From NCBI RefSeq assembly GCF_021129155.1, contig NZ_JAJOMC010000010.1, positions 40,812-104,811 of the forward strand: DNA of 64,000 bases, in the 5' to 3' direction. The translations under genes and the position numbers were made by a program. The notes beneath the pieces were generated by a model, which was given only the letters and a program-made list of their open reading frames with translations, searched no databases and was not told the DNA's origin. This document shows, piece by piece, positions 49,643 to 58,554 of this stretch. Source of the DNA: Arthrobacter sp. AK04. GTDB taxonomy: Bacteria > Actinomycetota > Actinomycetes > Actinomycetales > Micrococcaceae. The number at the start of each line of letters is the position of its first letter. The first letter of the stretch is position 1.

Positions 49643-50236
49643 TCAGTTGTCTTCTAGTCGTCCGGCCGCAGCGGCGGACGCAGTTTCCCAGCGCTTCTGG
49701 GCCCCTTGGCGGCTGATCCCGAACGCTCGTCCAATCTTGTCCCAGGAGACGCCCGCCGCCCTGGCCGCGGCTACGGCGTCGTCGAGTTGGGCTTCCACAA
49801 CCTTTAGGCTCCGGCTCAGGGTGCTGATGGTATGCAGCGACAGGTCCGGGGCGACATGCCGGTGCCACACCTCCAGGAACACGGGCTCCAAGTCCTCCCG
49901 CTCACTGATATCAGCGGCATCGGCGCTGGCCGGCGGTCCGGCGTAGATGCGCCCCGCGGCGACGTCCTCGTCGGAAGGGTCCCAAACCCGTGTCCACAAC
50001 GGGTCCAAAATGACGTGTTCCCGGAACGGAACACAGCTGCAGGCAACCCGCCATCCGACCACCTGCGACGGCGGCCGCCACGCGGCGCGGGTCGGATCCT
50101 CCTCATGCCCAACCGGCCGGCCGTCGGGCGTCATCAGGTTGATCTCCATATACCTGCCACCGGACCCGTACATACCGTCCGCGAAGACACAGGCCACATA
50201 GCCCTCATGCTCGCTGCCCTCGGTAAACCAGCCCAT
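49643..50236 (-). CDS. Hypothetical protein with C-terminal HTH
   Basis: With the start at ATG 50236 (GAGGGGAAG just upstream) the product has 197 residues. The N-terminal domain (GYVACVFADGMYGSGGRYME, GWRVACSCVPFREHVILDPL, WTRVWDPSDEDVAAGRIYAG) has Cys-x-Cys and many aromatics and is seen in a set of Micrococcaceae proteins of unknown function. The C-terminus carries a SMART HTH_26-like helix-turn-helix (AAGVSWDKIGRAFGISRQGA) usually annotated AsnC/HNH-like or replication-related. Two palindromic operators lie 50-98 bp upstream, so the protein could regulate itself. Confidence 0.55.
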   Translation of the reverse strand: MGWFTEGSEHEGYVACVFADGMYGSGGRYMEINLMTPDGRPVGHEEDPTRAAWRPPSQVVGWRVACSCVPFREHVILDPLWTRVWDPSDEDVAAGRIYAGPPASADAADISEREDLEPVFLEVWHRHVAPDLSLHTISTLSRSLKVVEAQLDDAVAAARAAGVSWDKIGRAFGISRQGAQKRWETASAAAAGRLEDN

Positions 50237-50285
50237 CGCGCTTCCCCTCATCGGCCGCCAGTTGCTACAGTGACAGTATGCGCGA

Positions 50286-50334
50286 TGACAACTATTGTTG
50301 ACAAGCGGATTGGCTATGGCAACTTTAGTTGACA
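50286..50334 (-). promoter_or_regulatory. Two palindromic operator sites 31 bp apart
   Basis: TGACAACTATTGTTGACA (50286-50303) and TGGCAACTTTAGTTGACA (50317-50334) are 18-bp sites with the same CAAC-N4-GTTG core, offset by 31 bp (three helical turns). They lie upstream of the HTH gene at 50236. TTGTCA in the first site could be the -35 box of its promoter, with CATACT as -10. Confidence 0.55.
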
Positions 50335-50343
50335 TAATCTCCA

Positions 50344-51564
50344 TTATCGGCTCTTTGGTTTGCCTGCTGAAAGGGGTGCAGGTCGGGATTCGGCGTTTGT
50401 CAGGTTGTGCATTGCCAAGACGCCGATCAGCGGGCCGGGAAGCAGCAGCAGGAAGGTGTACTGCCATCCCACTATGGCGGCGAACAGTGAACGAACTGGA
50501 TGGTTACCACCGTCAGGAGGAAGCCGACGGCTGTCTGGGTCGTGAGTGCCGTTCCGATGTATCGCGGATCCACGTTTTCACTCAGCGATGTTGAGAAGAC
50601 ACCGGAATCTGCGATGACGGCGGCTCCCCATACGAGGAGAAAGATGAGCATGGGCAGGCCTTCGGCCTTGAACATTATGGGAGAAAAGAAACAGCAGGTC
50701 CCGCTGACAGCGGGGCGGCGGCGGCGGTCTTGGGCCGTCCCCAGCGATCCGCGGCCCATCCTCCGAAGGGGCGCCGGCGACCCCGCCGACCCCCATTGCG
50801 ACGAATACTGTTAGCCCTGTTTGGGGCGTTCCGCTCATGCCTGCCTGGCTGGCCAGCAGGTACATCGGGAGTCAGGTCCAGAGCGCGTAGAGTTCCCACA
50901 TGTGTCCGAAGTAGCCGATGTTCGCTAGCTTGGGGCGTTGTTCTTTGAACATGGCCAGGGCATAGCGGGGGTTCGGTCTGGCACTGCTTTTTTCTGCGTA
51001 CGGTCCCGGCCGAAGGGCGAGGACGGCTGTCACGGCGCCGGCACCGGCGAGGGTCGCGGCGGTGGCCATGACGTTCCGCCATGGCAGGTCGCCCATGCTG
51101 CTGATCAGATGCGGTGCGGCTGATCCCAAGGTTAGGGCTCCTATCAGGATTCCGAAAGCCTTTCCGCGCAGTGCAGGGGCAGACCATGAAGCGATCAGCT
51201 TCATACCCACGGGATAGACGCCGGCCAGGAAGACGCCGGTCAGGAATCGGAGCGCGATGGCCGGAACCAGACCGTCCACGAAGGCTGCCAGAGCGCCGGT
51301 GGTGAGGGCCGCTCCGGCGGCGCAGGCGCCAAGGAGCCGCTGTGGCCGGAATCTGTCAGCCAGGCCCAGCATTGTTGAAGTGACCGCACCGGCAACGAAG
51401 CCGATCTGCACCGATGCTGTCAGCCATACGCCGGCAGCGGAGCTGATGCCCCATTCGTGCTGCAAGGTAGGGCCCACTGCGGAGGCGGAGAACCAGACAG
51501 CGAGGCTAAGGATCTGCACGAGGGCGATCAGGGCCTGCTGCCGGTTCACGCGCTCAAAGTCCAT
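50344..51564 (-). pseudogene. MFS transporter gene with a nonsense codon and frameshifts
   Basis: From ATG 51564 (MDFERVNRQQALIALVQILS) the first half is open through about eight membrane helices to ELYALWT, where TGA occurs at 50872-50874; the reading LWT-stop-LPMYLLASQAG suggests a TGG tryptophan codon changed. The coding sense then moves through other frames: GGWAADRWGRPKTAAAAPLS, CFFSPIMFKAEGLPMLIFLL, and finally VGWQYTFLLLLPGPLIGVLA and the end at 50344. At least two frameshifts are needed. The gene was an MFS permease of about 400 residues of the cyanate/CynX-like kind; it is dead now. Confidence 0.75.
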
Positions 51565-51730
51565 GGTCAGTTGGTCCTGCAGCTGGGAACGGGCACGCGT
51601 GCAAAAGCCCTGAACCGGCATGGTGGCGGCTTTTTTGGTCGCTGCGCAAAGCAAGCCCTCTCCTGTATCGGCGGTGCCGGTACTTCGGCGGCAACACTCA
51701 GGCGGTCCCGTAACCCAGCCGGCAGGACGG

Positions 51731-52099
51731 TCAGTGCTGGGCCGGTGAAGCAGCGAGTTGGGCGTGGACTTCGGCCATGTCGAGCGCGCCGATGGCTTCC
51801 ACGATGTTACCCAGCTGGGGTTCGCTGAGAACCCCGGAATGTGAGAACACAAGGACGTTCTCGCGGAAGGCCATGATGGTCGGAATCGAAGTGATTTTCA
51901 GGGCTGCGGAGAGTTCCCTCTCAGCCTCGGTGTCGACCTTCACGAAAGCCACGTCGTCGTGCTTTTCCGAAACCTTCTCAAAGATCGGCCCGAATTGACG
52001 GCACGGACCGCACCAGGCGGCCCAAAAATCAACGAGAACAATATCGTTGCCCTCGATTGTCGCGGTGAACTGTTCTCCGGTGATGTTGGTTGTCGCCAT
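51731..52099 (-). CDS. trxA: Thioredoxin
   Basis: The 122-residue protein has the active site WAAWCGPCRQFGP (CGPC, residues about 30-33), the cis-Pro loop ITSIPTIMAF and the normal thioredoxin length and order, with a slightly longer C-terminal helix. It reduces protein disulfides. It is encoded 48 bp downstream of an OsmC-type peroxidase gene on the same strand; thioredoxins can reduce such hydroperoxide enzymes, so the pairing makes sense as an oxidative-stress unit. A strong ribosome site (AAGGAACA) precedes it. Confidence 0.9.
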   Translation of the reverse strand: MATTNITGEQFTATIEGNDIVLVDFWAAWCGPCRQFGPIFEKVSEKHDDVAFVKVDTEAERELSAALKITSIPTIMAFRENVLVFSHSGVLSEPQLGNIVEAIGALDMAEVHAQLAASPAQH

Positions 52100-52147
52100 G
52101 TTGTTCCTTCCGTTGAAAAATATACGGGCCGTGGAGGCGGGCCCGCG

Positions 52148-52717
52148 TCAGCTAAGTCGGGTGATTACTGGGACCGGGTTGGCCAGAGTGTCGCGAATCG
52201 GTGACGTGGCTACGAGTGCGTGGACCAGGTCTTCAAGGTCCTCGCGGGAAGTGTCTGGGCTGTCGATTTGGACGTCCACGGTGATCTGCTGGGCGCCCTT
52301 GCGGACGTTGTCGTCAATTCCGAGGAAGCCGCTGAGATCAATATCGAAGCCCAAGGTCAGTGCAACGTGGTTCAGGGGAATGTTCCTGCCCGCGGCCAGT
52401 GACGCCAGGGTGACCATGTAGCAGCCGGCCAGGGCTTTGAGGATGTACTCAGCGGGGCTGACGGCGGTGTCGGTGCCCAGCAGGGAGACTGGTTCGTCGC
52501 TGTGCAGCGTGAATTTGCCGCGGCGCGATTCGTCGGCCACTCCTGCCTGTGTGAGAGGGCCTGTAATGGTCCGGGCGGTCAGGCCGCCTGCGGACTCGCT
52601 GAGCACACTGAAGTTGACCTTGCCAAGCTCACGCTGTTCGGTGACGGCCGCCACTGTCGCTTCGATGGCGGCGCGGTCCGCGAAGGCCTCCGTGCTTAGG
52701 GTGTTCATTTCGGTCAT
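52148..52717 (-). CDS. OsmC-family protein (first copy)
   Basis: The 189-residue product starts at ATG 52717, with AAAAGGAACACC upstream. It has the OsmC/Ohr core: VSLLGTDTAVSPAEYILKAL, AGCYMVTLASLAAGRNIPLN (peroxidatic Cys in GCY), DSPDTSREDLEDLVHALVAT and SPIRDTLANPVPV. OsmC proteins reduce organic hydroperoxides with thiol cofactors. Only the first of the two usual cysteines is obvious. It is clearly paralogous to the protein at 57900-58478 and is followed by thioredoxin, its possible reductant. Confidence 0.8.
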   Translation of the reverse strand: MTEMNTLSTEAFADRAAIEATVAAVTEQRELGKVNFSVLSESAGGLTARTITGPLTQAGVADESRRGKFTLHSDEPVSLLGTDTAVSPAEYILKALAGCYMVTLASLAAGRNIPLNHVALTLGFDIDLSGFLGIDDNVRKGAQQITVDVQIDSPDTSREDLEDLVHALVATSPIRDTLANPVPVITRLS

Positions 52718-53046
52718 GGTGGTGTTCCTTTTCAGATGCATGCCTGGGGTGAAAGTTTCGGCTTCACGCACGTGGGTGAGAGCCGTGACTTCTCAGGACT
52801 GTGGGAAGCGAGAGGTTATGTAGTGGTCACTAAATAACTCTGGTTCATATTATGTAGTGGTTGATACAGAAATCGCAAACCACTGAACCTCCCACATGGT
52901 CCGGCAGATGCTTTGTCAGCCCGAAGTAAGCCTCTCGCTGGGGCCTTTCACGGCGTCAGTTCCTCTGTCGGGCGTTTTCTTATCGATGTTTATACGGCGC
53001 GGGCTCGGCTCGATGCTTTGCCGGGCTGGTAGTAGACCAGGCTCGT

Positions 53047-53169
53047 CTAGAGGCTGTAGCCTTGGGATTTTTCGATGAATTTTCGTGAGTGGAATCCATC
53101 GGCTGCCAGCCAGATGCCGGAAGCATCGGGCATGACGTCATCGACCAACCCGATGCGGTAGAGGGACAT
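53047..53169 (-). CDS. Possible 40-residue peptide or gene remnant
   Basis: MSLYRIGLVDDVMPDASGIW, then LAADGFHSRKFIEKSQGYSL and stop, reads as coding sequence. GAGGT lies about 10 bases before the ATG. The frame is open a further 55 bp upstream. It could be the C-terminal end of a decayed gene. The rest of 52718-53390 contains no supportable gene; a short hydrophobic frame at 53240-53400 on the plus strand is discussed under rejected items. Confidence 0.3.
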   Translation of the reverse strand: MSLYRIGLVDDVMPDASGIWLAADGFHSRKFIEKSQGYSL

Positions 53170-53390
53170 GCCAAGCCGGACCTCAACAATTGCCCCTAGA
53201 ACGGACCGCCATTCAGTGCAGCGTTACAAACGCATCGACGTGATCCTTTGCTGGTTGGCTCTTATGTGTTGGTGCTTGGGGCTGTTCGCGGCACTCGCAG
53301 CGGCCAGGGCAAGTGCCGGGTGGAGCACCGTCCTCTTGGCAGTCGTTACAACTGCTGTCACTTTTCCCTTCCGCTTGCACGGGGCTGGTT

Positions 53391-54398
53391 TCAGTGCCCG
53401 GCAGTTATGGTCTTGCGATAGCCGAATAGACCGGGTTGCCCTCCGGTGTGAAGGAATAGGATGTCGCCGGCATGTCCGAGACCGTGTTCCTCTTTCTGGG
53501 TGCAGGCGATAAGGCCTGCCATGGCCTTGCCGGTGTATACCGGGTCCAGAAGGATTCCTTCGGTTCGGGCCAATAGATGTAAGGCGTCCTGCATTTCTTT
53601 CGTGGGTAGTCCATAGCCGGGCCCGACGAACCGGTCATCGACGGTGACGTCGTCCATTGTGGGACTGTTATGACGGTCGGCCCCCAGAAGGGCGGAGGTG
53701 TCGAGTGCAAGACGATGGACTTTTTCACGCTGGGGCTGTTCGGCGAAGGCCACGCTGAAGCCGACGACCGGGGTCCTATCCCCCGAAAACCGAAATCCGC
53801 TGAGAAGTCCTGCCTGGCTGCCTCCGCTGCCGGTACCCAGCACCAGTGCGTCGAATTTAGTTCCGGTGGCCATGATCTCTTCTGCGCATCGGACGTAGCC
53901 GAGTCCGGCGGGGGCGGTGGAGCCGCCAACTGGAATAGCGTATGGAGTTTCGCCGCGCTCACGGACGGATTCCACTGCAATACTGAGTTCCTCAGCGAGC
54001 GTGCGTTCCGGACCGACGAGCCTAGTTTCCGCCCCGAACATGTGATCAAGGAGCACGTTGCCGGAGTTGCGGTAGTCCTCGTCGGAGAGTGCTCCTGGTC
54101 CGAGGACAAGAACGCATTTGAGGCCTGCCCGGGCGGCGGCAGCAGCGGTCTGGCGTGCGTGGTTTGACTGCACGGCCCCGCACGTCACTAGCGTTGTTGC
54201 ACCCACGAGCTGTGCCTGTCCAATGAGGTATTCAAGCTTGCGGACTTTGTTGCCTCCGAGCGCGAGACCGCTGTGATCATCCCTCTTGATCCAGATCCGG
54301 GTGGAACTCCCAAGGGCTTCGGAGAAGCGGTCGAGTGGGTGCAGGGGCGTTGGGAAGAAACCCAGCGGGGTCCTTACCTCGAGTGCTGCAGCAGTCAC
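53391..54398 (-). CDS. D-cysteine desulfhydrase/ACC-deaminase-family PLP enzyme
   Basis: The 335-residue fold-type II PLP enzyme has the PLP-lysine motif LALGGNKVRKLEYLIGQA (about residue 50), the phosphate-region CGAVQSNHARQTAAAAA, and LGTGSGGSQAGLLSG. Family members include D-cysteine desulfhydrase, ACC deaminase and L-cysteate sulfo-lyase; the sequence does not let me choose. The position after an enolase-superfamily dehydratase and an IclR gene suggests a role in catabolism of an amino- or sulfo-acid, releasing ammonia and sulfide or sulfite. It starts near 54398. The upstream 54399-54751 shows no gene. Confidence 0.8.
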   Translation of the reverse strand: MTAAALEVRTPLGFFPTPLHPLDRFSEALGSSTRIWIKRDDHSGLALGGNKVRKLEYLIGQAQLVGATTLVTCGAVQSNHARQTAAAAARAGLKCVLVLGPGALSDEDYRNSGNVLLDHMFGAETRLVGPERTLAEELSIAVESVRERGETPYAIPVGGSTAPAGLGYVRCAEEIMATGTKFDALVLGTGSGGSQAGLLSGFRFSGDRTPVVGFSVAFAEQPQREKVHRLALDTSALLGADRHNSPTMDDVTVDDRFVGPGYGLPTKEMQDALHLLARTEGILLDPVYTGKAMAGLIACTQKEEHGLGHAGDILFLHTGGQPGLFGYRKTITAGH

Positions 54399-54751
54399 TG
54401 TTTTTGATCCATTCGTGGTTTCGCGCTTGTGCGCGGATTGGCGTGCCGCGGTGGCATGGGTGCAGTGATAGAAAGTCAGCCCTGGTGGCTACGGGCACGT
54501 TGCACATAGAAGCGGAACAGAGTTTTGGTGTCAATGCAGACCGGGTCTTGCCGAAGTCTCAGCACCACCGCCCACAACCTTGCAGGCGGCCAGGCCTATC
54601 GCTCCTCTGTTTCAAAGAGGCATCAATGGAGGGGGTAGCCCGGTCGCTTGGAAGTGAGGCGCCAAGACCGGAATATTGCTGGGGTCAGCTCGCTGCTGGT
54701 TTCAGCACGACGTACGGTCTGCCCCAGCTGGTGCAGAGAGGTCTATCTGGT

Positions 54752-55648
54752 TCAGTTGTTGACGCTGAGCCGGCGCATGCTGCTGTTGCTGAAGCGGGGA
54801 TCAAGCTCAATCAGGGCTTCTGAGAAGGCGGAAGCCTCCTGCTGCAACCACTCAACGATCTGGGACCGGCGCGGCTCGGTCATGCGCGGTTCAATTGCGG
54901 CGACGCTGAGCGACGCTACAGGGTCCCCGTCCGCTCCAAGGACCGGTACACCAAGGCCGGCTGAGTCCGGGATCAGAAGCCCGGGGAAGTACGCGTATCC
55001 GTTTGCCCGGGCTTCATTAACCATTTGACGCACCACGGTGGATTCGAGACCAAGATTTCCACCGGGGTGGTCTGCATCGTCGCGGATGATGCGTTCGATG
55101 TCGTCGTCGCTCAGCCATGCCAGCAGGGCAAGGCTTCCGGCGCAGGTTCCGAGCCGGAGCCGGTCGCCCACGCGCGGGTTGAGCGTCCGGATGGGGAAAG
55201 ATCCTACGGCCTGGTCGATGCAAAGGGCCTTGTTGCCGGCGCGAACGGAAAGGTAGATCGTGTCTCCGGTCAGTTCAGCGAGGCGGAGCAGGTATGGTTC
55301 GGCTACATCGAGAAGTCCGTGCCTGTCTGCTGCGGCGCTTCCGTAGCCAACCAGGGGCAGTCCCAGGAAGAACGTCGCTGACTCGTCATCCTGCTCGACC
55401 CAGCCAATTTTTGTAAGCGTTGCCAGCAGCCGGTGGACTGTGGTCTTGGAAAGTTTGGTTTCAGCGGCTATGTCGACCAGGCGGCTGCCGCTGCGGCCCG
55501 CGGCGGAGATCGCCTGGATCACAGCGGCAGCGCGCTCCACACTACGGATGCTGTCTGTGGCCCCAGCCAGCGCAGGCCCCTGCTCTTCAGGCGTCGTCAT
55601 GGAATCAGGATATCTGGTATCGACATGGGAAGATCCGGGCGCTGTCAT
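54752..55648 (-). CDS. IclR-family transcriptional regulator
   Basis: The 298-residue protein has an N-terminal winged helix (RSVERAAAVIQAISAAGRSG, VDIAAETKLSKTTVHRLLAT) and the C-terminal effector domain (GNKALCIDQAVGSFPIRTLN, PRVGDRLRLGTCAGSLALLA, GYAYFPGLLIPDSAGLGVPV). It likely binds a pathway intermediate and controls the cluster. The ATG at 55648 lies two bases after the dehydratase stop, suggesting co-translation; ATG 55600 is an alternative that removes 16 residues. The matching AGTTCC-N7-GGAAC sites at 58526 and 60127 are good candidates for its operators. Confidence 0.85.
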   Translation of the reverse strand: MTAPGSSHVDTRYPDSMTTPEEQGPALAGATDSIRSVERAAAVIQAISAAGRSGSRLVDIAAETKLSKTTVHRLLATLTKIGWVEQDDESATFFLGLPLVGYGSAAADRHGLLDVAEPYLLRLAELTGDTIYLSVRAGNKALCIDQAVGSFPIRTLNPRVGDRLRLGTCAGSLALLAWLSDDDIERIIRDDADHPGGNLGLESTVVRQMVNEARANGYAYFPGLLIPDSAGLGVPVLGADGDPVASLSVAAIEPRMTEPRRSQIVEWLQQEASAFSEALIELDPRFSNSSMRRLSVNN

Positions 55649-55650
55649 GG

Positions 55651-56868
55651 CTACCGCTTTATCCCGAGATAAGCAGTTCGTTGTACAGCCGGTCGCGAGA
55701 GGATCGCCTCTTCAATGGGTTCCGTTCCCCACCCTGGCCGGCCGGGAACCTGGAGCCGGTCTTCGCGCAGTACCGGGGCGTGGGTGAAGAGTTCATCGTC
55801 GAATTCAAGGCGGTCCACATCGTGTTCCATGATCCGCAGGTTCGGTGCCGCTGCCGCGAAATTGGCCGACATCATGGTTGAGAGGTGGCTGTAGAAGTTA
55901 TGCGGAGCAACGTTGACGTCGAAAGCTTCTGCGGTGTTGGCAATCTTCATAGCCTGCCAGGCGCCGTTCCAGACGACGTCCACAATGCCCACGTCAAGGG
56001 ATTGCCGCTTGAAATACGGCAGGAACTCCCGGACTCCAAAGAGGGTCTCGCAAGAAGCAATGGGGACGCCGCCCTGTTCCCGGATGTGGGCCAGGGCATC
56101 TGGGTTGTAAAGGTCGAGCTCAGCCCAGAAAAGGTTTACGTCCTTCAGTGCACGCAGCAGGCGAAGGTATCCCTCGGTGCGGGCGTTGAAGTTCATGTCC
56201 AGGAGGATCTCAACCTCATCCCCCACTCCCGCCCGGAGCGCCTCGACATGGGCGACAACGTCCTTGATGAGCCTGAGGTCAATGTTAAGTCCTGGCTCGT
56301 ACGGGTTACCGAAGCCGGCGCCCCACGATTTGGGGCCGTTGGGGCCGTAGGAGAACATGTTGGTCTTGACCGCCCCGAATCCGCGATCACGCGCTTCCCG
56401 CCCGACATCAGTGACCCCGGCAAGGTCGGAGATGCGGGATCCGTAGTGGTCGGGGTGGCTGATCCGCCAGCTGGCGCAGTGGGACCAGTAGACCTGGATT
56501 TCATCCCGGTGCTTGCCGCCAAGCAACTGATGGACCGGAATACCAAGGATCTTGGCCTTGGCGTCGAGCATGGCGTTTTCGATCGCGCCAAATGCCTCTG
56601 CCGGCAGCCCGGAGGGTGCCGGCCGTGCTGTTGCGGCAACCTGCATGTAGGTGCGTTCGTGGTTGAAGATATCGGCGCCCACATAGAGGGGGGCGTAGAG
56701 CTCGATGACGTTGGTGAGGCCCCTGGGGCCGAAGTCTTCGTCGAACTCGGACCAGCCGACGACGCCGTCCTCGGTCGTGAGTTTAACGAAGTGGTAATTC
56801 CGCCATCCTGCGTCGCAGGACAACGTTTCGATGCTGCGGATTCGTACGGTCACTTCATCGTGGTTCAT
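55651..56868 (-). CDS. Mandelate racemase/muconate lactonizing-type enolase-superfamily enzyme
   Basis: The 405-residue protein has a capping domain with GVVGWSEFDEDFGPRGLTNV and a barrel with metal ligands in VEILLDMNFNARTEG (Asp), FWAELDLYNPDALA (Glu) and VPIASCETLFGVREF (Glu). The base positions show GAVKTNMFS (a KxN on strand 2) and NVAPHNFYSHLSTMMS (a His on strand 7), which is closer to sugar-acid dehydratases than to muconate cycloisomerases. The substrate is therefore probably a hydroxy acid or sugar acid. The stop overlaps neither neighbour by more than a few bases: it is coupled to the dehydrogenase upstream (four-base overlap) and to iclR. Confidence 0.8.
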   Translation of the reverse strand: MNHDEVTVRIRSIETLSCDAGWRNYHFVKLTTEDGVVGWSEFDEDFGPRGLTNVIELYAPLYVGADIFNHERTYMQVAATARPAPSGLPAEAFGAIENAMLDAKAKILGIPVHQLLGGKHRDEIQVYWSHCASWRISHPDHYGSRISDLAGVTDVGREARDRGFGAVKTNMFSYGPNGPKSWGAGFGNPYEPGLNIDLRLIKDVVAHVEALRAGVGDEVEILLDMNFNARTEGYLRLLRALKDVNLFWAELDLYNPDALAHIREQGGVPIASCETLFGVREFLPYFKRQSLDVGIVDVVWNGAWQAMKIANTAEAFDVNVAPHNFYSHLSTMMSANFAAAAPNLRIMEHDVDRLEFDDELFTHAPVLREDRLQVPGRPGWGTEPIEEAILSRPAVQRTAYLGIKR

Positions 56869-57860
56869 CTTGCCTCCATCGGGAAGAGTCTGGTGTGGGG
56901 TGTGTTGACCGGGTGCGCGGCCTGCTGGCCGTTCAGCAGGCGGGCTACGTCGGTAAAGGCTGTGGTGCTGACCTCCTGTAAAGAGTCAGCTGAGAGATAC
57001 GCGATATGTGGTGTCAGGGTGATGGCCGGCTGGGACCGCAGCGGGCTGGTGTCCTGAAGCGGTTCCTGCTCGAAAACATCCAGGGCGGCTCCGGCCAGGT
57101 GGCCGGAACTGACGGCCTCTGTAAGGGCGGCTTCGTCGATGATGCCACCCCGGGATACGTTGACCAGGAAGCTGCCTTTCTTGAATCGGCCCAGAGTGTC
57201 CTTATCGAGGAGGTTTCGTGTCTGGTCCGTCAGTGGGACGTGCAGCGATACGATGTCCGATGTGGCGATGAGCTCCTCGAATCCCATCGCGTCCACCTCG
57301 GCTGAACCTGTGTTGGCCGGATTTTTGCGTGGGCTGTGAACGCGGATGGAGAAGCCGATGGGTGCCGCGATCTCTGCCAGCCGTTTCCCTGAGCGCCCGT
57401 AACCTACGATTCCGAGGGTCAGTTCGGACGGTCGCCGGATGGTCCTGCCAATTTCCTGGCCGTTCCATCCGTGTGCCCGTACATCGGCGTCGAATTCCTT
57501 GATCCGCCGTATGCCGCTGAGGATGAGTGCGAGGGCGTGGGTGGCGACGTCGGTGTAGTTGCCGTCGGGAACGTTGGTTACTTGTACTCCCAGCTCGGTT
57601 GCGGCGGTCATGTCGATTGAATCGACGCCAACTCCGGGCCGTGCAATTACTTTGAGGTGCGGTAAGGCCTCCAGGACGGTCCGCGTGATGGGCTCGGTCA
57701 TGACGACGAGCCCATCCGCGTCCCTGCAGTTCGTGATGATCTCGGCCTCGGTCGCACAAGGCCGTACCTCGAATGAAACACCGAGCTTTTCGAAGCCCTT
57801 CATCGTTGCCTGGTCGACAGCGATTGGGGAGCTATCAATTTTGTATACCCGGTGCATCAC
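56865..57860 (-). CDS. D-isomer-specific 2-hydroxyacid dehydrogenase
   Basis: The 331-residue protein has the NAD-binding GxGxxG motif as GIVGYGRSGKRLAEIAAPIG, the Arg of the active site in SRGGIIDEAALTEAV, Glu in VFEQEPL, and His in LTPHIAYLS, the standard catalytic trio of the PGDH/GhrB family. It would oxidise a 2-hydroxy acid or reduce the 2-keto acid made by the dehydratase. It overlaps the dehydratase gene by four bases and lies 39 bp after the OsmC gene. Likely one transcription unit. Confidence 0.85.
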   Translation of the reverse strand: MMHRVYKIDSSPIAVDQATMKGFEKLGVSFEVRPCATEAEIITNCRDADGLVVMTEPITRTVLEALPHLKVIARPGVGVDSIDMTAATELGVQVTNVPDGNYTDVATHALALILSGIRRIKEFDADVRAHGWNGQEIGRTIRRPSELTLGIVGYGRSGKRLAEIAAPIGFSIRVHSPRKNPANTGSAEVDAMGFEELIATSDIVSLHVPLTDQTRNLLDKDTLGRFKKGSFLVNVSRGGIIDEAALTEAVSSGHLAGAALDVFEQEPLQDTSPLRSQPAITLTPHIAYLSADSLQEVSTTAFTDVARLLNGQQAAHPVNTPHTRLFPMEAR

Positions 57861-57899
57861 GAACGTTTCCTATCTTGCGTTGGAGAACTAGTGTGCGGA

Positions 57900-58478
57900 C
57901 TACGCCAGCGTCGTGACGACGTCAACGGGGCGGATCAGGGTGTCCCGGATCGGGGACCGCTGCTGGACCGTCTCGACCAAGTCCTCAAGTTCCTCCCGTG
58001 TGGCGGTGGGGGCGTCGAGTTCCACCGTGACGCGGATCTGGCTGGCGCCGGGGTGCTCTTCAGGAGCCACGCCCAGGAAGGACGCAAGGTCAAAGTCAGC
58101 CTCGAGCTGCAGCTTGTAGCTCTTCAGCTCGATGTTCCTTGCAGCGGCATTGGCCGTCAGGGTGACGGTGTAGCAGCCTGCCAGTGCCTGGAGGACATAT
58201 TCGGCGGGTGATACCGCGGTGTCTGTGCCCAGGAGGCTGGCCGGCTCGTCGCTGCGCATCTCGAACTTGCCTGCGCGGGAGTTGTCCTTCTGGCCGGCCT
58301 GGGTAAGTGGGCCGGTCGCGGAGCGAAGCTTGAAGCCGTCTTCCCACTGACCTTCTACTGAGAATGTGACTTCACCGAGGGTCCGCTCGCCGCGCACCGC
58401 GTCGATGGTAGCCGTGAGCTGGTCCAGATCGACGCCATTGACGATGCCGCGCTGTGTGTTGGTCTCTGTTACAGACAT
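57900..58478 (-). CDS. OsmC-family protein (second copy)
   Basis: The 192-residue protein begins MSVTETNTQRGIVNGVDLDQ and has the same blocks as the first copy: SLLGTDTAVSPAEYVLQALA, GCYTVTLTANAAARNIELKS (peroxidatic Cys), ATREELEDLVETVQQRSPIR. It heads a unit with the dehydrogenase and the dehydratase. The presence of two OsmC genes around one catabolic cluster is unusual and suggests that a thiol or peroxide intermediate is formed, or that these OsmC proteins have another reaction. Confidence 0.8.
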   Translation of the reverse strand: MSVTETNTQRGIVNGVDLDQLTATIDAVRGERTLGEVTFSVEGQWEDGFKLRSATGPLTQAGQKDNSRAGKFEMRSDEPASLLGTDTAVSPAEYVLQALAGCYTVTLTANAAARNIELKSYKLQLEADFDLASFLGVAPEEHPGASQIRVTVELDAPTATREELEDLVETVQQRSPIRDTLIRPVDVVTTLA

Positions 58479-58525
58479 TGATGATCTCCTGTTTGTTCTG
58501 GCAAGTGCCTAGTTAATGTAACCAC

Positions 58526-58544
58526 AGTTCCGTTTAGCGGAACA
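58526..58544. promoter_or_regulatory. Operator candidate AGTTCC-N7-GGAAC, site 1
   Basis: AGTTCC-GTTTAGC-GGAACA lies 48 bp before the osmC start (58478) and next to an extra half-site GTTCCG at 58547-58552. The same arms and spacing occur at 60127-60145. IclR-family operators often look like this. Confidence 0.6.
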
Positions 58545-58554
58545 GTGTTCCGTT

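Noticed and set aside
49170..49868. 232-codon minus-strand frame spanning two HTH-like segments
   Set aside because: The HTH similarity comes from the partial duplication; the frame crosses the 3' end of the DHH gene and the intact HTH gene without a start site.
53168..53512. 114-codon plus-strand frame with a hydrophobic stretch (LGLFAALAAARASAG)
   Set aside because: It overlaps the end of the desulfhydrase-like gene, has no ribosome site and its second half is antisense nonsense; at most a decayed membrane-protein fragment.
55885..57057. 390-codon plus-strand frame antisense to the dehydratase gene
   Set aside because: The minus-strand enolase-superfamily motifs are clear; the plus frame is a shadow.
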